Source: Balneicella halophila (GTDB lineage: Bacteria; Bacteroidota; Bacteroidia; Bacteroidales; Balneicellaceae). From it: a DNA stretch of 64,000 nucleotides. The notes under the pieces are model-generated. The model saw only the letters and a list, made by a program, of their open reading frames with translations, searched no databases and had not been told where the DNA came from. The position numbers and the translations under genes are program-made. Shown piece after piece: positions 8,889 to 18,432 of this stretch. Positions within the stretch are counted from its first letter, which is position 1. Every line of letters begins with the position of its first letter. Where the stretch lies: the NCBI RefSeq assembly GCF_003096835.1, contig NZ_QENZ01000004.1, positions 1 through 64,000 of the forward strand, written 5' to 3'.

Positions 8889-9838
8889 TGGAGAATTTAT
8901 TTCTATATCTATTTGTGCCATTGGTATTGGGATGGTTGCTTGATAGGATTTTTGGCGACCCCGAAAACTTACCTCATCCTATTATATTCTTTGGGAAAGC
9001 TATATCATGGGTAGAAAAGAAGTGGAATCAAGGAGATTCAAAAATTGTAAAAGGTGGCGTGGTGGCAATTTTTTTCCCGCTAGTTGTATTTATTCTTAGT
9101 TCAGCGGTTAATATAATCATGTTTCTTTATTGTTTCTGGCTTGGAATCATCGTAAACACCATTTTCGTTTTCTTTGGTCTTGCAGGGAAAACTTTAGCAA
9201 AAGAGGTGGAAATGGTTTTTGAAGCTGTTGAGGTTTCTTTGCAAAAAGGCAGGGAACAGATTGCAAGAATCGTGGGACGTGATACTTCACAATTAGATGA
9301 ACAGCAAATAAAAATAGCAGCCTTGGAGACGCTGGCAGAAAATTTATCTGACGGAGTCATTGCTCCACTGTTTTGGTATGCCTTAGGAGGAGTTCCGGGA
9401 ATGTTTGCCTACAAAATGACCAATACTTTAGATTCAATGATTGGTTATAAGTCGGAAAAGTACAGAGACTTTGGTCGTTGGTCAGCGAAGATTGATGATG
9501 TCGCAAATTATATTCCAGCTCGGTTAACAACTCTTCTGATGTTGATTGTTTCCGGCAAAATTTCGCTATTCCCCTTTGTCTTGAAATATGGTAAAATGCA
9601 CACCAGTCCCAATGCCGGTTACCCGGAGTCAGCCTTAGCAGGTATTCTTGATTGTCGGTTTGGTGGAGGCAATTACTACTTTGGTAAATTTGTAGAAAAG
9701 CCATACATTGGTGAAAATGAACGAGAATTGAGTATGCAAGATATGCAAAAGTCTATAAAAGTAAATTTGAAATCTGAAATACTGATGGTAATTGCACTAA
9801 TTATTTTCTATGGTATTATGCTTTCAATTATGAAATAA
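8888..9838 (+). CDS. cbiB: Adenosylcobinamide-phosphate synthase
   Basis: Integral membrane enzyme that joins cobyric acid to aminopropanol (phosphate) to form adenosylcobinamide (phosphate). The 316-aa sequence opens with the family signature DRIFGDPENLPHPIIFFG. Hydrophobic segments lie near residues 55-80, 80-100, 155-175, 205-230 and at the C-terminus. ENLSDGVIAPLFWYALGG and the AGYPESALAG stretch are family blocks. It overlaps the previous stop by one base. The same family is called CobD in some organisms. Confidence 0.93.
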   Translation: MENLFLYLFVPLVLGWLLDRIFGDPENLPHPIIFFGKAISWVEKKWNQGDSKIVKGGVVAIFFPLVVFILSSAVNIIMFLYCFWLGIIVNTIFVFFGLAGKTLAKEVEMVFEAVEVSLQKGREQIARIVGRDTSQLDEQQIKIAALETLAENLSDGVIAPLFWYALGGVPGMFAYKMTNTLDSMIGYKSEKYRDFGRWSAKIDDVANYIPARLTTLLMLIVSGKISLFPFVLKYGKMHTSPNAGYPESALAGILDCRFGGGNYYFGKFVEKPYIGENERELSMQDMQKSIKVNLKSEILMVIALIIFYGIMLSIMK

Positions 9839-9850
9839 ATTATTCTACAA

Positions 9851-10420
9851 ATGGCAATATATACGAAAACCGGAGATAAAGGAAAAACAGGAATTCATGG
9901 TGGTATGCGTGTTGATAAAGACGATATCAGAATAGAAGCAAATGGCACTGCTGATGAGTTAAATAGCATTATTGGAATTGTAAGAGCACATTTGAATACA
10001 GAGCATGATTGGCAACCATTTCTCTACAGAATCCAAAAAGAAATGATGGTAGCGATGTCTATCATTGCAACTCCGAGTGAAAATATAAAGAAGAATCCGA
10101 ACACTTTTGACGAGAGCTTAATTAGTGATTCTGAAAAGATGATAGATGAGTTGAATGAGAAAATGGGTGGTAGTCGTGACTTTTTACTGCCTGGAGGTAA
10201 TCTAGTCTCTTCGAATTTGCATTTTGCACGTACGGTCGCTCGCCGATGTGAACGGCGTTTGTGGACTTTGCATAAGAAAGATGAATTGCCAAACTACATA
10301 CTTATCTTTTTCAATCGTCTCTCTGATTTATTTTTCGTAATGGCTCGTTATGAGTTATTTGTCAATGAAGAAAATGAAGAGGTATGGAAAGCATTCAAAT
10401 ACAAAACTCGTAAGAAATGA
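9851..10420 (+). CDS. Cob(I)alamin adenosyltransferase, PduO type
   Basis: Transfers the 5'-deoxyadenosyl group of ATP to Co(I) corrinoids. The N-terminal ATP-binding motif TKTGDKGKTGIHGG, the TADELNS block and ARTVARRCERRLW are diagnostic of the PduO-type trimeric family, as opposed to the CobA or EutT types. Length 189 aa is typical. It lies 12 bp after cbiB and 1 bp before cobU, so it provides the adenosylation needed by the neighbouring steps. Confidence 0.92.
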   Translation: MAIYTKTGDKGKTGIHGGMRVDKDDIRIEANGTADELNSIIGIVRAHLNTEHDWQPFLYRIQKEMMVAMSIIATPSENIKKNPNTFDESLISDSEKMIDELNEKMGGSRDFLLPGGNLVSSNLHFARTVARRCERRLWTLHKKDELPNYILIFFNRLSDLFFVMARYELFVNEENEEVWKAFKYKTRKK

Positions 10421-10421
10421 T

Positions 10422-10931
10422 ATGAGTAAAATAATTTTAATAACAGGAGGGCAACGGTCAGGAAAATCAACTTATGGAGAGCAATTAGCTTTAGAGCTTG
10501 CAGACCGTCCTTTTTATATTGCAACTTCACGTATTTGGGATAAAGAACACGAGTTACGCATCCGCAGACATCAAGAAAGACGAGGAGAGGAATGGACTAC
10601 TATAGAGGAAGAGAAATTTTTAAGCAAACACAAGTTTGTCGATAAGGTGGTACTAATAGATTGTGTTACGCTATGGACTACAAATTTTTTCTTTGATTTA
10701 GAGAATAATGTTCAAGAAAGTTTGAGATTATTGAAAGAAGAATTTAATACTTTTACTGACCAAGAAGCAACTTTCATTTTTGTGACTAATGAAGTTGGAC
10801 TTGGAGGAATGTCCACAAACGATATCCAACGTAAATTTGCAGACCTGCAAGGATGGTTTAATCAATATATTGCCTCGAAAGCTGATGAGGTTTTCATGAT
10901 GGTTTGCGGTATTCCTCAAAAGATAAAATGA
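10422..10931 (+). CDS. cobU: Adenosylcobinamide kinase / guanylyltransferase
   Basis: Bifunctional enzyme: phosphorylates adenosylcobinamide and transfers GMP to form AdoCbi-GDP. The P-loop GGQRSGKST lies near residues 8-16. RIRRHQERR contains the histidine that carries GMP in the family, and TNEVGLG is a conserved block. I chose ATG 10422, one base after the adenosyltransferase stop, because an upstream ATG at 10350 would lie deep inside that gene and add residues the family lacks. It ends in ATGA, overlapping the cobT start. Confidence 0.92.
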   Translation: MSKIILITGGQRSGKSTYGEQLALELADRPFYIATSRIWDKEHELRIRRHQERRGEEWTTIEEEKFLSKHKFVDKVVLIDCVTLWTTNFFFDLENNVQESLRLLKEEFNTFTDQEATFIFVTNEVGLGGMSTNDIQRKFADLQGWFNQYIASKADEVFMMVCGIPQKIK

Positions 10932-11983
10932 TAAATAGATTGACTGAAATGAAATTTGAGATAAAAGCTCCTGACGAAGATATAATCCCATATTTACAGG
11001 ACAAAATAGATAATTTGACTAAACCTAAAGGAGCTTTAGGTCAACTAGAAGAAATAGCCATGCAAATCGGGATGATTCAGCAAAGGTTAAGTCCTGAGCT
11101 AAACAATCCATATCATATCTTATTCGCAGGAGATCATGGGATTGCTGACGAAGGGGTAAGTACAGCGCCTAAATCTGTAACGTATGAGATGGTGCTGAAT
11201 TTTCTAAAAGGAGGAGCAGGAATCAATTTTCTTTGTCGCCAGCATGGTTTTAAGTTGAAAGTTGTGGATGCCGGAGTTGATTATGATTTCGAAGAAAATT
11301 CCGAATTAATTAGCAGAAAGATTAGAAAAGGTACGCGAAACTTATTAAATGAACCCGCCATGCTCCTTGATGAGATGGAATTAGCCTTAGTCAGCGGAGC
11401 AGAACAAGTTATTAAGGCTCACAGAGAAGGCTGTAATGTGATTAGCTTTGGAGAAATGGGTATTGGTAATACATCAACATCAGCTTTATGGATGCATTAT
11501 TTTACAGGAATTCCATTAGAGAAGTGTGTGGGGGCAGGATGTGACTACACTGGAGGTATCGTGAAGCATAAGTTAGCAGTCCTTTCTCAAGCGAGAGATA
11601 ATTTTAATGGCGAATCAACTCCAGAGACTGTTATTTCACATTTTGGTGGTTTCGAGACTGTTATGACTGTTGGGGCTATGCTTAAAGCCGCATCTTTGAA
11701 AATGACTTTTATTGTTGATGGATTTATAATGACAGCCTGCCTATTGGCAGCGAAACAGTTATATCCTGAGGTGCAATCTTATGCTGTCTTTGGGCATCAA
11801 GGGGATGAACTCGGGCACAAGTTGATTTTGGATTATTTAGGAGCAAAACCCATTTTGAATTTGGGGTTACGCCTTGGAGAGGGTACAGGTGCAGTTTGTG
11901 CGTATCCTATTATAGAGTCCTCAATTAGAATGATTAACGAAATGGATACATTTAAAGAAGTGAAGGTTTCAAAATATTTTTAA
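10928..11983 (+). CDS. cobT: Nicotinate-nucleotide--dimethylbenzimidazole phosphoribosyltransferase
   Basis: Makes alpha-ribazole 5'-phosphate from nicotinate mononucleotide and the lower-ligand base. Conserved features are [25 protein letters not shown] and the catalytic glutamate in RLGEGTGA near the C-terminus. The start is the ATG of the ATGA overlap with cobU (351 aa). With cobU and cobS it completes the nucleotide loop. Confidence 0.94.
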   Translation: MINRLTEMKFEIKAPDEDIIPYLQDKIDNLTKPKGALGQLEEIAMQIGMIQQRLSPELNNPYHILFAGDHGIADEGVSTAPKSVTYEMVLNFLKGGAGINFLCRQHGFKLKVVDAGVDYDFEENSELISRKIRKGTRNLLNEPAMLLDEMELALVSGAEQVIKAHREGCNVISFGEMGIGNTSTSALWMHYFTGIPLEKCVGAGCDYTGGIVKHKLAVLSQARDNFNGESTPETVISHFGGFETVMTVGAMLKAASLKMTFIVDGFIMTACLLAAKQLYPEVQSYAVFGHQGDELGHKLILDYLGAKPILNLGLRLGEGTGAVCAYPIIESSIRMINEMDTFKEVKVSKYF

Positions 11984-11988
11984 GTGGT

Positions 11989-12747
11989 ATGAAGAATATT
12001 CTTGCAGCCATCATGTTTTTTACTCGGATTCCTTTGTGGAAAATTAAAGCTTTTCAGTTACCAGCTAAATATTATGAGAATGTCATAAACTATTGGGCAG
12101 TCATAGGCTGGCTAACCTCCGGAGTGATGATTTTATCAATATGGGCATTCCTTCAAATTGCGCCTTTACCGATTGCTATTGTATTTGGTTTTGTGAGTCG
12201 GTTGTTGCTCACAGGAGCCCTACATGAAGATGGATTAGCTGATTTCTTTGATGGATTTGGCGGTGGCTCTACCAAGCAAAGAATCCTCGAGATTATGAAG
12301 GATTCTCATATAGGGACTTATGGTGTTTTAGCTCTTATTCTTTATTTTATGATAGGTTTCCAAATTCTACAGCAGTTTGAGATTCCCTTATTGCTTGTTT
12401 TTATAATTGTAGCAGACACATTTTCTAAATATTTAGCTTCCACGATGACCTTGTTTTTGACATATGCCCGCACTAAAGAGACAAGCAAGAGTAAAGTAAT
12501 ATATGCAAGGATGCATTGGAAAGCATTTCTATTGTCATCTGTTTTTGTCATATTATCTTTGCTCCTTTTACCTAGATGGGAATACTTTTTAGCCTTACTT
12601 TTTCCTATTACTTTGTATTTCTTTTTGATAAGGTATTTAAAGAAGAAAATACAAGGCTATACCGGAGACACTTGTGGTGCCTTGTTTCTACTCTGCGAGC
12701 TATCAACTTGGTTTGGGTTTTTAGTCGTGCAAAATTTGTTTTTATAG
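11989..12747 (+). CDS. cobS: Adenosylcobinamide-GDP ribazoletransferase (cobalamin synthase)
   Basis: Polytopic membrane enzyme condensing AdoCbi-GDP with alpha-ribazole (phosphate), the last assembly step. The family motif [15 protein letters not shown] is at about residues 77-91, and several membrane helices follow. It is the last gene of the operon, 5 bp after cobT. It converges on the phosphatase pseudogene with only 8 bp between stops and no clear terminator. No cobC (alpha-ribazole phosphatase) is seen. Confidence 0.93.
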   Translation: MKNILAAIMFFTRIPLWKIKAFQLPAKYYENVINYWAVIGWLTSGVMILSIWAFLQIAPLPIAIVFGFVSRLLLTGALHEDGLADFFDGFGGGSTKQRILEIMKDSHIGTYGVLALILYFMIGFQILQQFEIPLLLVFIIVADTFSKYLASTMTLFLTYARTKETSKSKVIYARMHWKAFLLSSVFVILSLLLLPRWEYFLALLFPITLYFFLIRYLKKKIQGYTGDTCGALFLLCELSTWFGFLVVQNLFL

Positions 12748-12755
12748 TTTAGCTT

Positions 12756-15700
12756 CTAGTATATCAAATAAAAATAACCGGATTTCTCTATCAATTTTCC
12801 GTTTTTATCGTGGAATTCTATAATATAAAAGTAAACACCTGCAGGTAGTTTTTTGTTCAAAAACGATGATTTCCCATATCCTTTAAAGTATTTTTTATTG
12901 TATCCATAATTTTCCTCACTAAATACAACTTTACCTGACTTGCTGAAAATAGAAACTTTATTCGAAGGATAGTTTTTTAAGAACTCTAGTTTAAGTATGT
13001 CGTTAATATTGTCACCATTAGGATTAACTATTTGTGTAAACTCTATTTTACACTTAGAACTAATATCTGGTACGCAAGGATCATTATCATCTACGTCTAT
13101 CTGATCAACTAAACCATCATCATCTTTATCTAAAATATTACTCTCAAGAGCATCAATAACACCATCACTGTCTGTATCTATTGGGTTTAAAATATTACTA
13201 ACTTCTTCAAGATCTACTATATTATCATGATCTGTGTCCTTATTATTAGGATCTGTTCCAAGCAAGCTCTCATTTTCATTAGTAATTCCATCATTATCAG
13301 AATCACAAGGGGAGCATTATTATCCTTTATGACTGTTATAGTTGAGCTAGCAACTTGACTACAGGGCATATTGCTTCCAATAGTATAAATGTAGATATTT
13401 CCTTCATTTGTCCACATACCACCTTCATCTGGGTTTCCTTGTAATGCATTAAATAAGTTCTCTTCCGTAGGTGTTTCCTTTTTGCAAATGGTTATCGTAG
13501 TACTAATTCCTGGATTAAAAGTGACTTTGTCATTAACTGTTACCTCATGGTAACCGTCTTTGCACACGTTTCATCAGGAGTAAAGATGTATTCTGTCGTT
13601 TTGGTGTTGTCAAATTGAGGGCTCCAAGTTCCTGTAATACCATTTTTAGAAGTAGTCGGCAAACTAAAATCAGTTCCTTTGCAGACGGCAGGAATTTGCT
13701 CAAAAGCAGGAGTGACTTTTTCATTGGCCATTACTGTCATAGTAACGGTCTTTGCACACGTTTCATCAGGAGTAAAGGTGTATTCTGTTGTTTTGGTATT
13801 ATCAGGCAGAGGACTCCAAGTTCCTGTAATGCCATTTGTTGAAGTAGTCGGCAAACTAAAATCAGTTCCTTTGCAGGCAGCAGGTATTTGCTCAAAAACA
13901 GGAGTAATTTTCGGAAGAATTGTGATAGTTGTTTTCTCCGGTAATGCATTTTCACATTCTAATAAAGGGATCCTAATATTTATTAGGGTAATAACTTGTG
14001 AAGTAGTGGCGTTATTAATGGTTATTGTGGCTTTCCCTTCAGAATTTAAAGTTGTAGAAGATGTATCTCCATTTATTTCATATGTTACCACAGAAGAGGC
14101 TGTTCCTATTATTTCAAATGTAGCATCTTCTCCAGCACATATTTCAGTTGCTGTATCACTTACATTGGCTTTTGGAGAACAATCTACAACTGTGAAATGC
14201 ACTCTGTTTGAGACTTCTTTATAAGTATCATTCGTAAAGATTGACATATAATAATTACCTGGTTCTTTAGGTAGATTTTTTGAAGGTATTGCAATACTTC
14301 CCTTGGACAAACCGTTAAAGTATGTATAGCAATAACCTGAATTTGGATTTGTGCTTTGGTCTGGAGTGTAACCCTCTTTATATATACCTATCCAATCTTT
14401 TATTATTCCGGGAGCATTCTCCCAATTAGGAGTGATCGTCTCATTGAGTTTATAGATACTTGGATTATCTTTTGTCCCTTGTCCTTTATCTAAAAATAGT
14501 TCGGTAATGATACCTTGCCCTACTTTGAAATTAACAATATTCCCTATTTGCATTTTTGATGTTATACCTTTCTCTATACTCCAAGCAGATGGGGTCACAA
14601 CTTCAATGTAAGTTTCTGCATAATAGTATCCTTTTTCTAAGCCGTTTATTGTGATGGTATTATTTTGTTGTTGACCAATATTTTCTATTTTTATCGGGGT
14701 AACCTTTCCTTTTTTGTAAACAGAAATATATCCTTTTACATCAGATTCTAATACAGGAGCATTGTTATATTGTAAAATCATTTCTTCTCCGGTATTGTAT
14801 TCTAATTTATTGGTAATTAATTTAATAATAGGTCCTACATAAAATGAGGGAGAATGAGCAATGTAACTATACGAACCATTTTTTGATAGATAGGCATAAT
14901 AAATACCCGGTGTAAAAGCATATTTTATATTCCCAGAGGCAGTACCTAGATTCTTAAAACTGATAGAACCATTTTCAATACCATTGGTATAATCCCATGC
15001 CCAAGAATAATTACTGCTACCAGCACTACCAGGTTTTTGCGAAGGAGTATAAATACCAACCCATGCATAAGGATTTATAGATGAATTAGAAAAGTTTGTA
15101 ATGATTTGGTCATCATGTAATTGATAATAAATTTTATCAGTAGAAAGTTCGGGAGTCGCTGGTGTGCTATTTGTTATAGTAAACGTTTTTATTTCGCTCC
15201 AATCTGACCATTCAAGATTTTTATCTCTTGTACGTGCTTTGATATAATAAGTTCCGTTGGAGAGGGTATATTCATCCGTCTTCTCTTCTGAACGTAATTT
15301 TAACTCTTTAATATCTACATTTTCGTTTTGGTTAACTGTTATGTCTTTTCTGTCTACTCTTCCAAACCAATTTTCAAAATCTCGATATATTTGTTTTTCT
15401 ATTCGAGCAAAATCCTCGGTTTTTGAGATGACAAATTCAGTACTGTTTAGTGTTTCATTTGTATTACTGCCAGGAATGAAATTTACAGAGGCATCAATGG
15501 GAAGATCTTTAGTATTATCGAGTGTTAGTGTTGGTTGCTCAGGTTTATTTTTATTTTTATATCTATGGAATGTGTCAATTAGTTTATCTTGTTCATAATA
15601 TCCATTAACAGTTCCTATAGAATAGGATTCAACATTAAAAGTGCCTTTATTTACGTCTATATCAACTATCTGATAAGCCCATTCTGTTAATGTCTTTTGT

Positions 15701-16824
15701 ATGTCTGGCATGTCTTCCTCTTTGCTATCTCCCCAATACTGATTCCAAGCTGTTCCCCCAGAAATAATGTGATAAACAGGTCTATCTTTCAATTGCCCCC
15801 GGCTGTATAGGTGATGGTGAGCGCCTATATGCATCACATATTTATCAAATTGTGCTAAATAGGGAACGGCTCTATCTCTAATAAAAAGATTGATATCTGT
15901 AGGATATTGTTCAGCACCATACGGTCTATGCCCTCCGGAGAGAATCCAGTCAACTGTAGGGGCATTATTTGCAGCTTCCATAATCCGTTGCATCCATTCA
16001 TATTGAGTATCTACTGTATTATTAAATTCAGTATCAAAACCTAAGTAGAGGATATTCCCGATTTGTTTAGCATAAAAGTTTTCAGTTCTGAATTTTGCTT
16101 CTGGATATAATTCAGGTTTATACAAAATCTCCTCCTCATCTAGAATAAAAAAATCCCTGTAGTAACCTATTTCTTTTTCACCTCCAAGACCTGCAACACC
16201 AAACATGGCACTCACCTCATGATTTCCAAGGAGTGTATGTATTGGAACATAAGGGGAGATTTCTTTGTTGTGGGCAAAATGTATATTCGCATATTGCGAG
16301 CAAGTTCCGGCATCTACTTAATCACCAACCATAAATATGCTTGTAACAGCATCGTCTGGAGACCCTGGTCCATATTTCTCTGTAATTTTCTTTTTAGCAG
16401 CTCTAACAAATTTTTCATATCGTTCATTGTTTAACTGATTGTCTCCAAGTATTAAAAGTCTGATATGACCATCCTGAGTAACAGCTTCTCCCGGGTTTGG
16501 CAAAGTTTTAAAGCTGAAAATATCAGAAGATAGATTTCCAGACATTACTTTATAATAATATTTAGTATTAGGTGCTAAGTTCTCTAGTTTTATAGAGTGA
16601 TAATTGTAGTTGCAAAAATCATCATATGAACCGATAACCTCATTCTCTAAATTATCTGGAGATGTTCCGTAAATAACTTTTGATGTCTCTTCAGAATAAA
16701 TCCAGTTAATATGTATAGAATTTGGTGATACAGCTTGCAGATATGGATCTATTTGAGAGAAACTATTAGTAATAAACAAGAATGTTATTAAACTAATCAG
16801 CAATGAAATTTTTTTACGAAACAT
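12756..16824 (-). pseudogene. Secreted metallophosphatase with Ig-like repeats and type IX secretion C-terminal domain, broken
   Basis: The whole reading is about 1350 aa. It has a signal peptide (ending NSFSQ), a purple-acid-phosphatase-like N-terminal beta domain (about 25-110), a calcineurin-like phosphoesterase domain (ILGDNQ; GNHE; SGGHRPYG; GAHHHLYSR), several Ig-like modules, a 64-residue repeat, Ca-binding thrombospondin-3-like repeats (DTDSDGVIDA) and a gliding-motility-type C-terminal sorting domain (NPNGDNINDIL). Three lesions are visible: an in-frame TAA at 16318-16320 inside the metal-binding motif (MVGD-stop-VDAG, where Gln is usual), a 1-base loss near 13549, and a frame change near 13309. 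All coding after the first lesion is otherwise recognisable. Confidence 0.88.
13553..13880 (-). repeat. 192-bp imperfect tandem repeat within the phosphatase pseudogene
   Basis: The segment TGCACACGTTTCATCAGGAG recurs at 13561 and 13753, a period of 192 bp (64 codons). The encoded unit runs from EQIPAACKGTDFSLPTTS to DETCAKTVTM, with a further partial unit at each end. These are adhesin-like Ig repeats. Confidence 0.8.
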
Positions 16825-16861
16825 AATTTAAGGATTTATCGAAATTGTAATTTGTCGTACC

Positions 16862-16869
16862 CAAAAGTA
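16862..16869 (-). promoter_or_regulatory. Promoter -7 element of the phosphatase gene
   Basis: TACTTTTG on the minus strand, matching TAnnTTTG, 37 bp before the ATG at 16824. The remaining bases up to the terminator at 17011 hold nothing else clear. Confidence 0.45.
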
Positions 16870-17010
16870 TGTCAAGATGTAAAATCGAATGTAAATTTAT
16901 TGTTACCAGATTGATATGAATAGGTGAAGTTTTGTTAAGGGGTACTGACAGATTAATTCAATTGTTCTTTTGAAGCAATAATTTATAATCAACAAGAAAT
17001 GATTTAAACA

Positions 17011-17049
17011 AAAAAAAACACGCTAAGAATAAACTTCTAGCGTGTTTTG
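17011..17049 (-). terminator. Terminator of tRNA-Gln
   Basis: ACACGCTA (17018-17025) and TAGCGTGT (17038-17045) form a perfect 8-bp stem. It is flanked by A8 on the left and T-rich sequence on the right, so it can work in both directions. It begins right after the tRNA 3' end. Confidence 0.8.
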
Positions 17050-17050
17050 T

Positions 17051-17120
17051 TGTCCCACAAGGACTCGAACCTTGAATAACGGCACCAAAAACCGGTGTGT
17101 TACCATTACACCATGGGACA
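17051..17120 (-). tRNA. tRNA-Gln (anticodon TTG)
   Basis: The minus-strand sequence folds as a cloverleaf: acceptor TGTCCCA/TGGGACA, D stem GTGT/ACAC, anticodon loop TTTTGGT with TTG at positions 34-36, and T stem CAAGG/CCTTG around TTCGAGT. The anticodon stem CCGGT/GCCGT has one C-T mismatch at its base. The CCA end is not encoded. Length 70 nt. Confidence 0.93.
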
Positions 17121-17142
17121 ATATGTTCTTTTTAGAACGGCA

Positions 17143-17173
17143 CAAAAGTAGGTAAAAAATCTAAAATTGCAAA
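17143..17173 (-). promoter_or_regulatory. Promoter of tRNA-Gln
   Basis: On the minus strand TTTG (17173-17170) and TACTTTTG (17150-17143) are separated by 19 bp, the Bacteroidota -33/-7 arrangement, about 22 bp before the tRNA. Confidence 0.6.
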
Positions 17174-17193
17174 ATATTTAGATAGAAAAGTAT

Positions 17194-17721
17194 TTAGATG
17201 TCTAATAATCCTTTTGCAATTCGCAAGATGATTTTCTTATTATCTAAATCCCAATCAACAATATGCTCCTCTGTAAAAGGTAGCAGCAGTTCGCCATTCT
17301 TCGAATGAATATTTACCAGTGTATTTCCTGAGTAGTCAACAATATCCAGAACAGTACCTACTAGTTTATTGTCTTCTGAGAAAATCTCGAATCCTCTAAA
17401 AATATTTAAATTTGGCTTTTCGCAACTCTCATCTACAAAAGGTGTGTGTTCTAAATATACATCACTACCAATATATTTTTCTGCATCATCTTTGGTAGAA
17501 GCATGGTCGAAACGGATGAGGTACGATTGGTGATCTCTGTCTTTCAGACCTTCTTTTTTATGCAAATAAAAAGGAACCAATCCTCCGTCAATATCGACTA
17601 GAAATGGTTCCTTTGTATTTGCTGTATCAAGAGGTATGCTTGATGCTAAAACTAAATGTCCGTGTATGCCATGAGAACGTATAATTTTACCTAAGTAAAA
17701 ACATTTCTCTTTGACAAACAC
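17194..17721 (-). CDS. rimM: Ribosome maturation factor RimM
   Basis: Binds S19 and assists 30S head assembly. The 175-aa protein has the N-terminal RimM barrel (LGKIIRSHGIHGHLVL) and the C-terminal PRC-barrel (GTVLDIVDYSGNTLVNIH, then LLLPFTEEHIVDWD). The start is GTG, 20 bp after the rpsP stop. The rpsP-rimM pairing is conserved in bacteria. Confidence 0.93.
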   Translation of the reverse strand: MFVKEKCFYLGKIIRSHGIHGHLVLASSIPLDTANTKEPFLVDIDGGLVPFYLHKKEGLKDRDHQSYLIRFDHASTKDDAEKYIGSDVYLEHTPFVDESCEKPNLNIFRGFEIFSEDNKLVGTVLDIVDYSGNTLVNIHSKNGELLLPFTEEHIVDWDLDNKKIILRIAKGLLDI

Positions 17722-17741
17722 TTTAGATAGACTTTTTTGTT

Positions 17742-18326
17742 TTATTCTGCTTTGGGAGCTTCTTCCTCTGTTGCTTCAGCACTGTCTTCAGTTGCTGATT
17801 CTTCAGCCTCTTTAGCTTCTGCCTCAGCAGCTGCTTCTGCTTTTGCAGCTTTTTCAGCCTCTAACTCTTCCGCTTTCTTTTTTGCAATTGCTTCCGCTTT
17901 TGCTTTGTTAGCTTCAGCTTCAGCTTCTAAGCGTTTTTTAGTTTCAGCTTCTGTCTCTTTTGACAATTTGTCTTTTTGTGCCTGCAATTTACTGCGTTTG
18001 TCAGCAAACCATGCATCGAACTTCTTGTCTGCAGTTTCCTCATCAAAAGCACCTTTTTTGACTCCATCTAATAAGTGTTTTTTCATTAAAACACCTTCAG
18101 TAGAAAGCAATGTTCTTGCTGTGTCAGTTGGTTGTGCTCCTTCCTGCAACCAATATAGAGCTCTTTCGAACTTTAGGTCAATAGTAGCAGGGTTTGTGTT
18201 AGGATTATAAGTCCCAATTTTTTCAATGTAGCGTCCATCTCGTGGAGCTCTGCTGTCTGCAATGACTATAGAATAAAAAGGATATCCTTTTCTTCCGTGT
18301 CTTGCTAATCTGATTTTTGTTGGCAT
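17742..18326 (-). CDS. rpsP: 30S ribosomal protein S16 with a long acidic/Ala-rich tail
   Basis: The first 85 residues are canonical S16 ([37 protein letters not shown]). They are followed by about 105 residues of Lys/Ala/Glu-rich, probably coiled-coil or disordered sequence ending EEEAPKAE, so the protein (194 aa) is about twice the usual length. Such tails occur in S16 of this phylum. It is the first gene of rpsP-rimM and has a strong TATCTTTG promoter element with a hairpin leader. Confidence 0.95.
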   Translation of the reverse strand: MPTKIRLARHGRKGYPFYSIVIADSRAPRDGRYIEKIGTYNPNTNPATIDLKFERALYWLQEGAQPTDTARTLLSTEGVLMKKHLLDGVKKGAFDEETADKKFDAWFADKRSKLQAQKDKLSKETEAETKKRLEAEAEANKAKAEAIAKKKAEELEAEKAAKAEAAAEAEAKEAEESATEDSAEATEEEAPKAE

Positions 18327-18373
18327 ACGAAAATGCGTTTAAATTATTATATAAATAAATTCTTAGGTCTTAA

Positions 18374-18386
18374 CTCGTAAGACGAG
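18374..18386 (-). other. Hairpin at the 5' end of the rpsP leader
   Basis: CTCGT-CTT-ACGAG, a perfect 5-bp stem starting a few bases downstream of the -7 element in a leader of about 50-60 nt. It may stabilise the mRNA or act in autoregulation; that is inference. Confidence 0.35.
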
Positions 18387-18388
18387 CG

Positions 18389-18396
18389 CAAAGATA
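18389..18396 (-). promoter_or_regulatory. Promoter -7 element of rpsP-rimM
   Basis: TATCTTTG on the minus strand, an exact TAnnTTTG match, 62 bp before the rpsP ATG. Confidence 0.6.
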
Positions 18397-18432
18397 CACC
18401 TTTTTCATAAAATAATAACAATATTTATTGAA

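Noticed and set aside
13679-14224. 181-aa open frame on the plus strand
   Set aside because: Antisense to the repeat region of the phosphatase pseudogene.
17737-18210. Long Ser/Ala-rich open frame on the plus strand
   Set aside because: It is the antisense of the Ala/Glu-rich tail of rpsP; low-complexity codons leave the opposite strand open.
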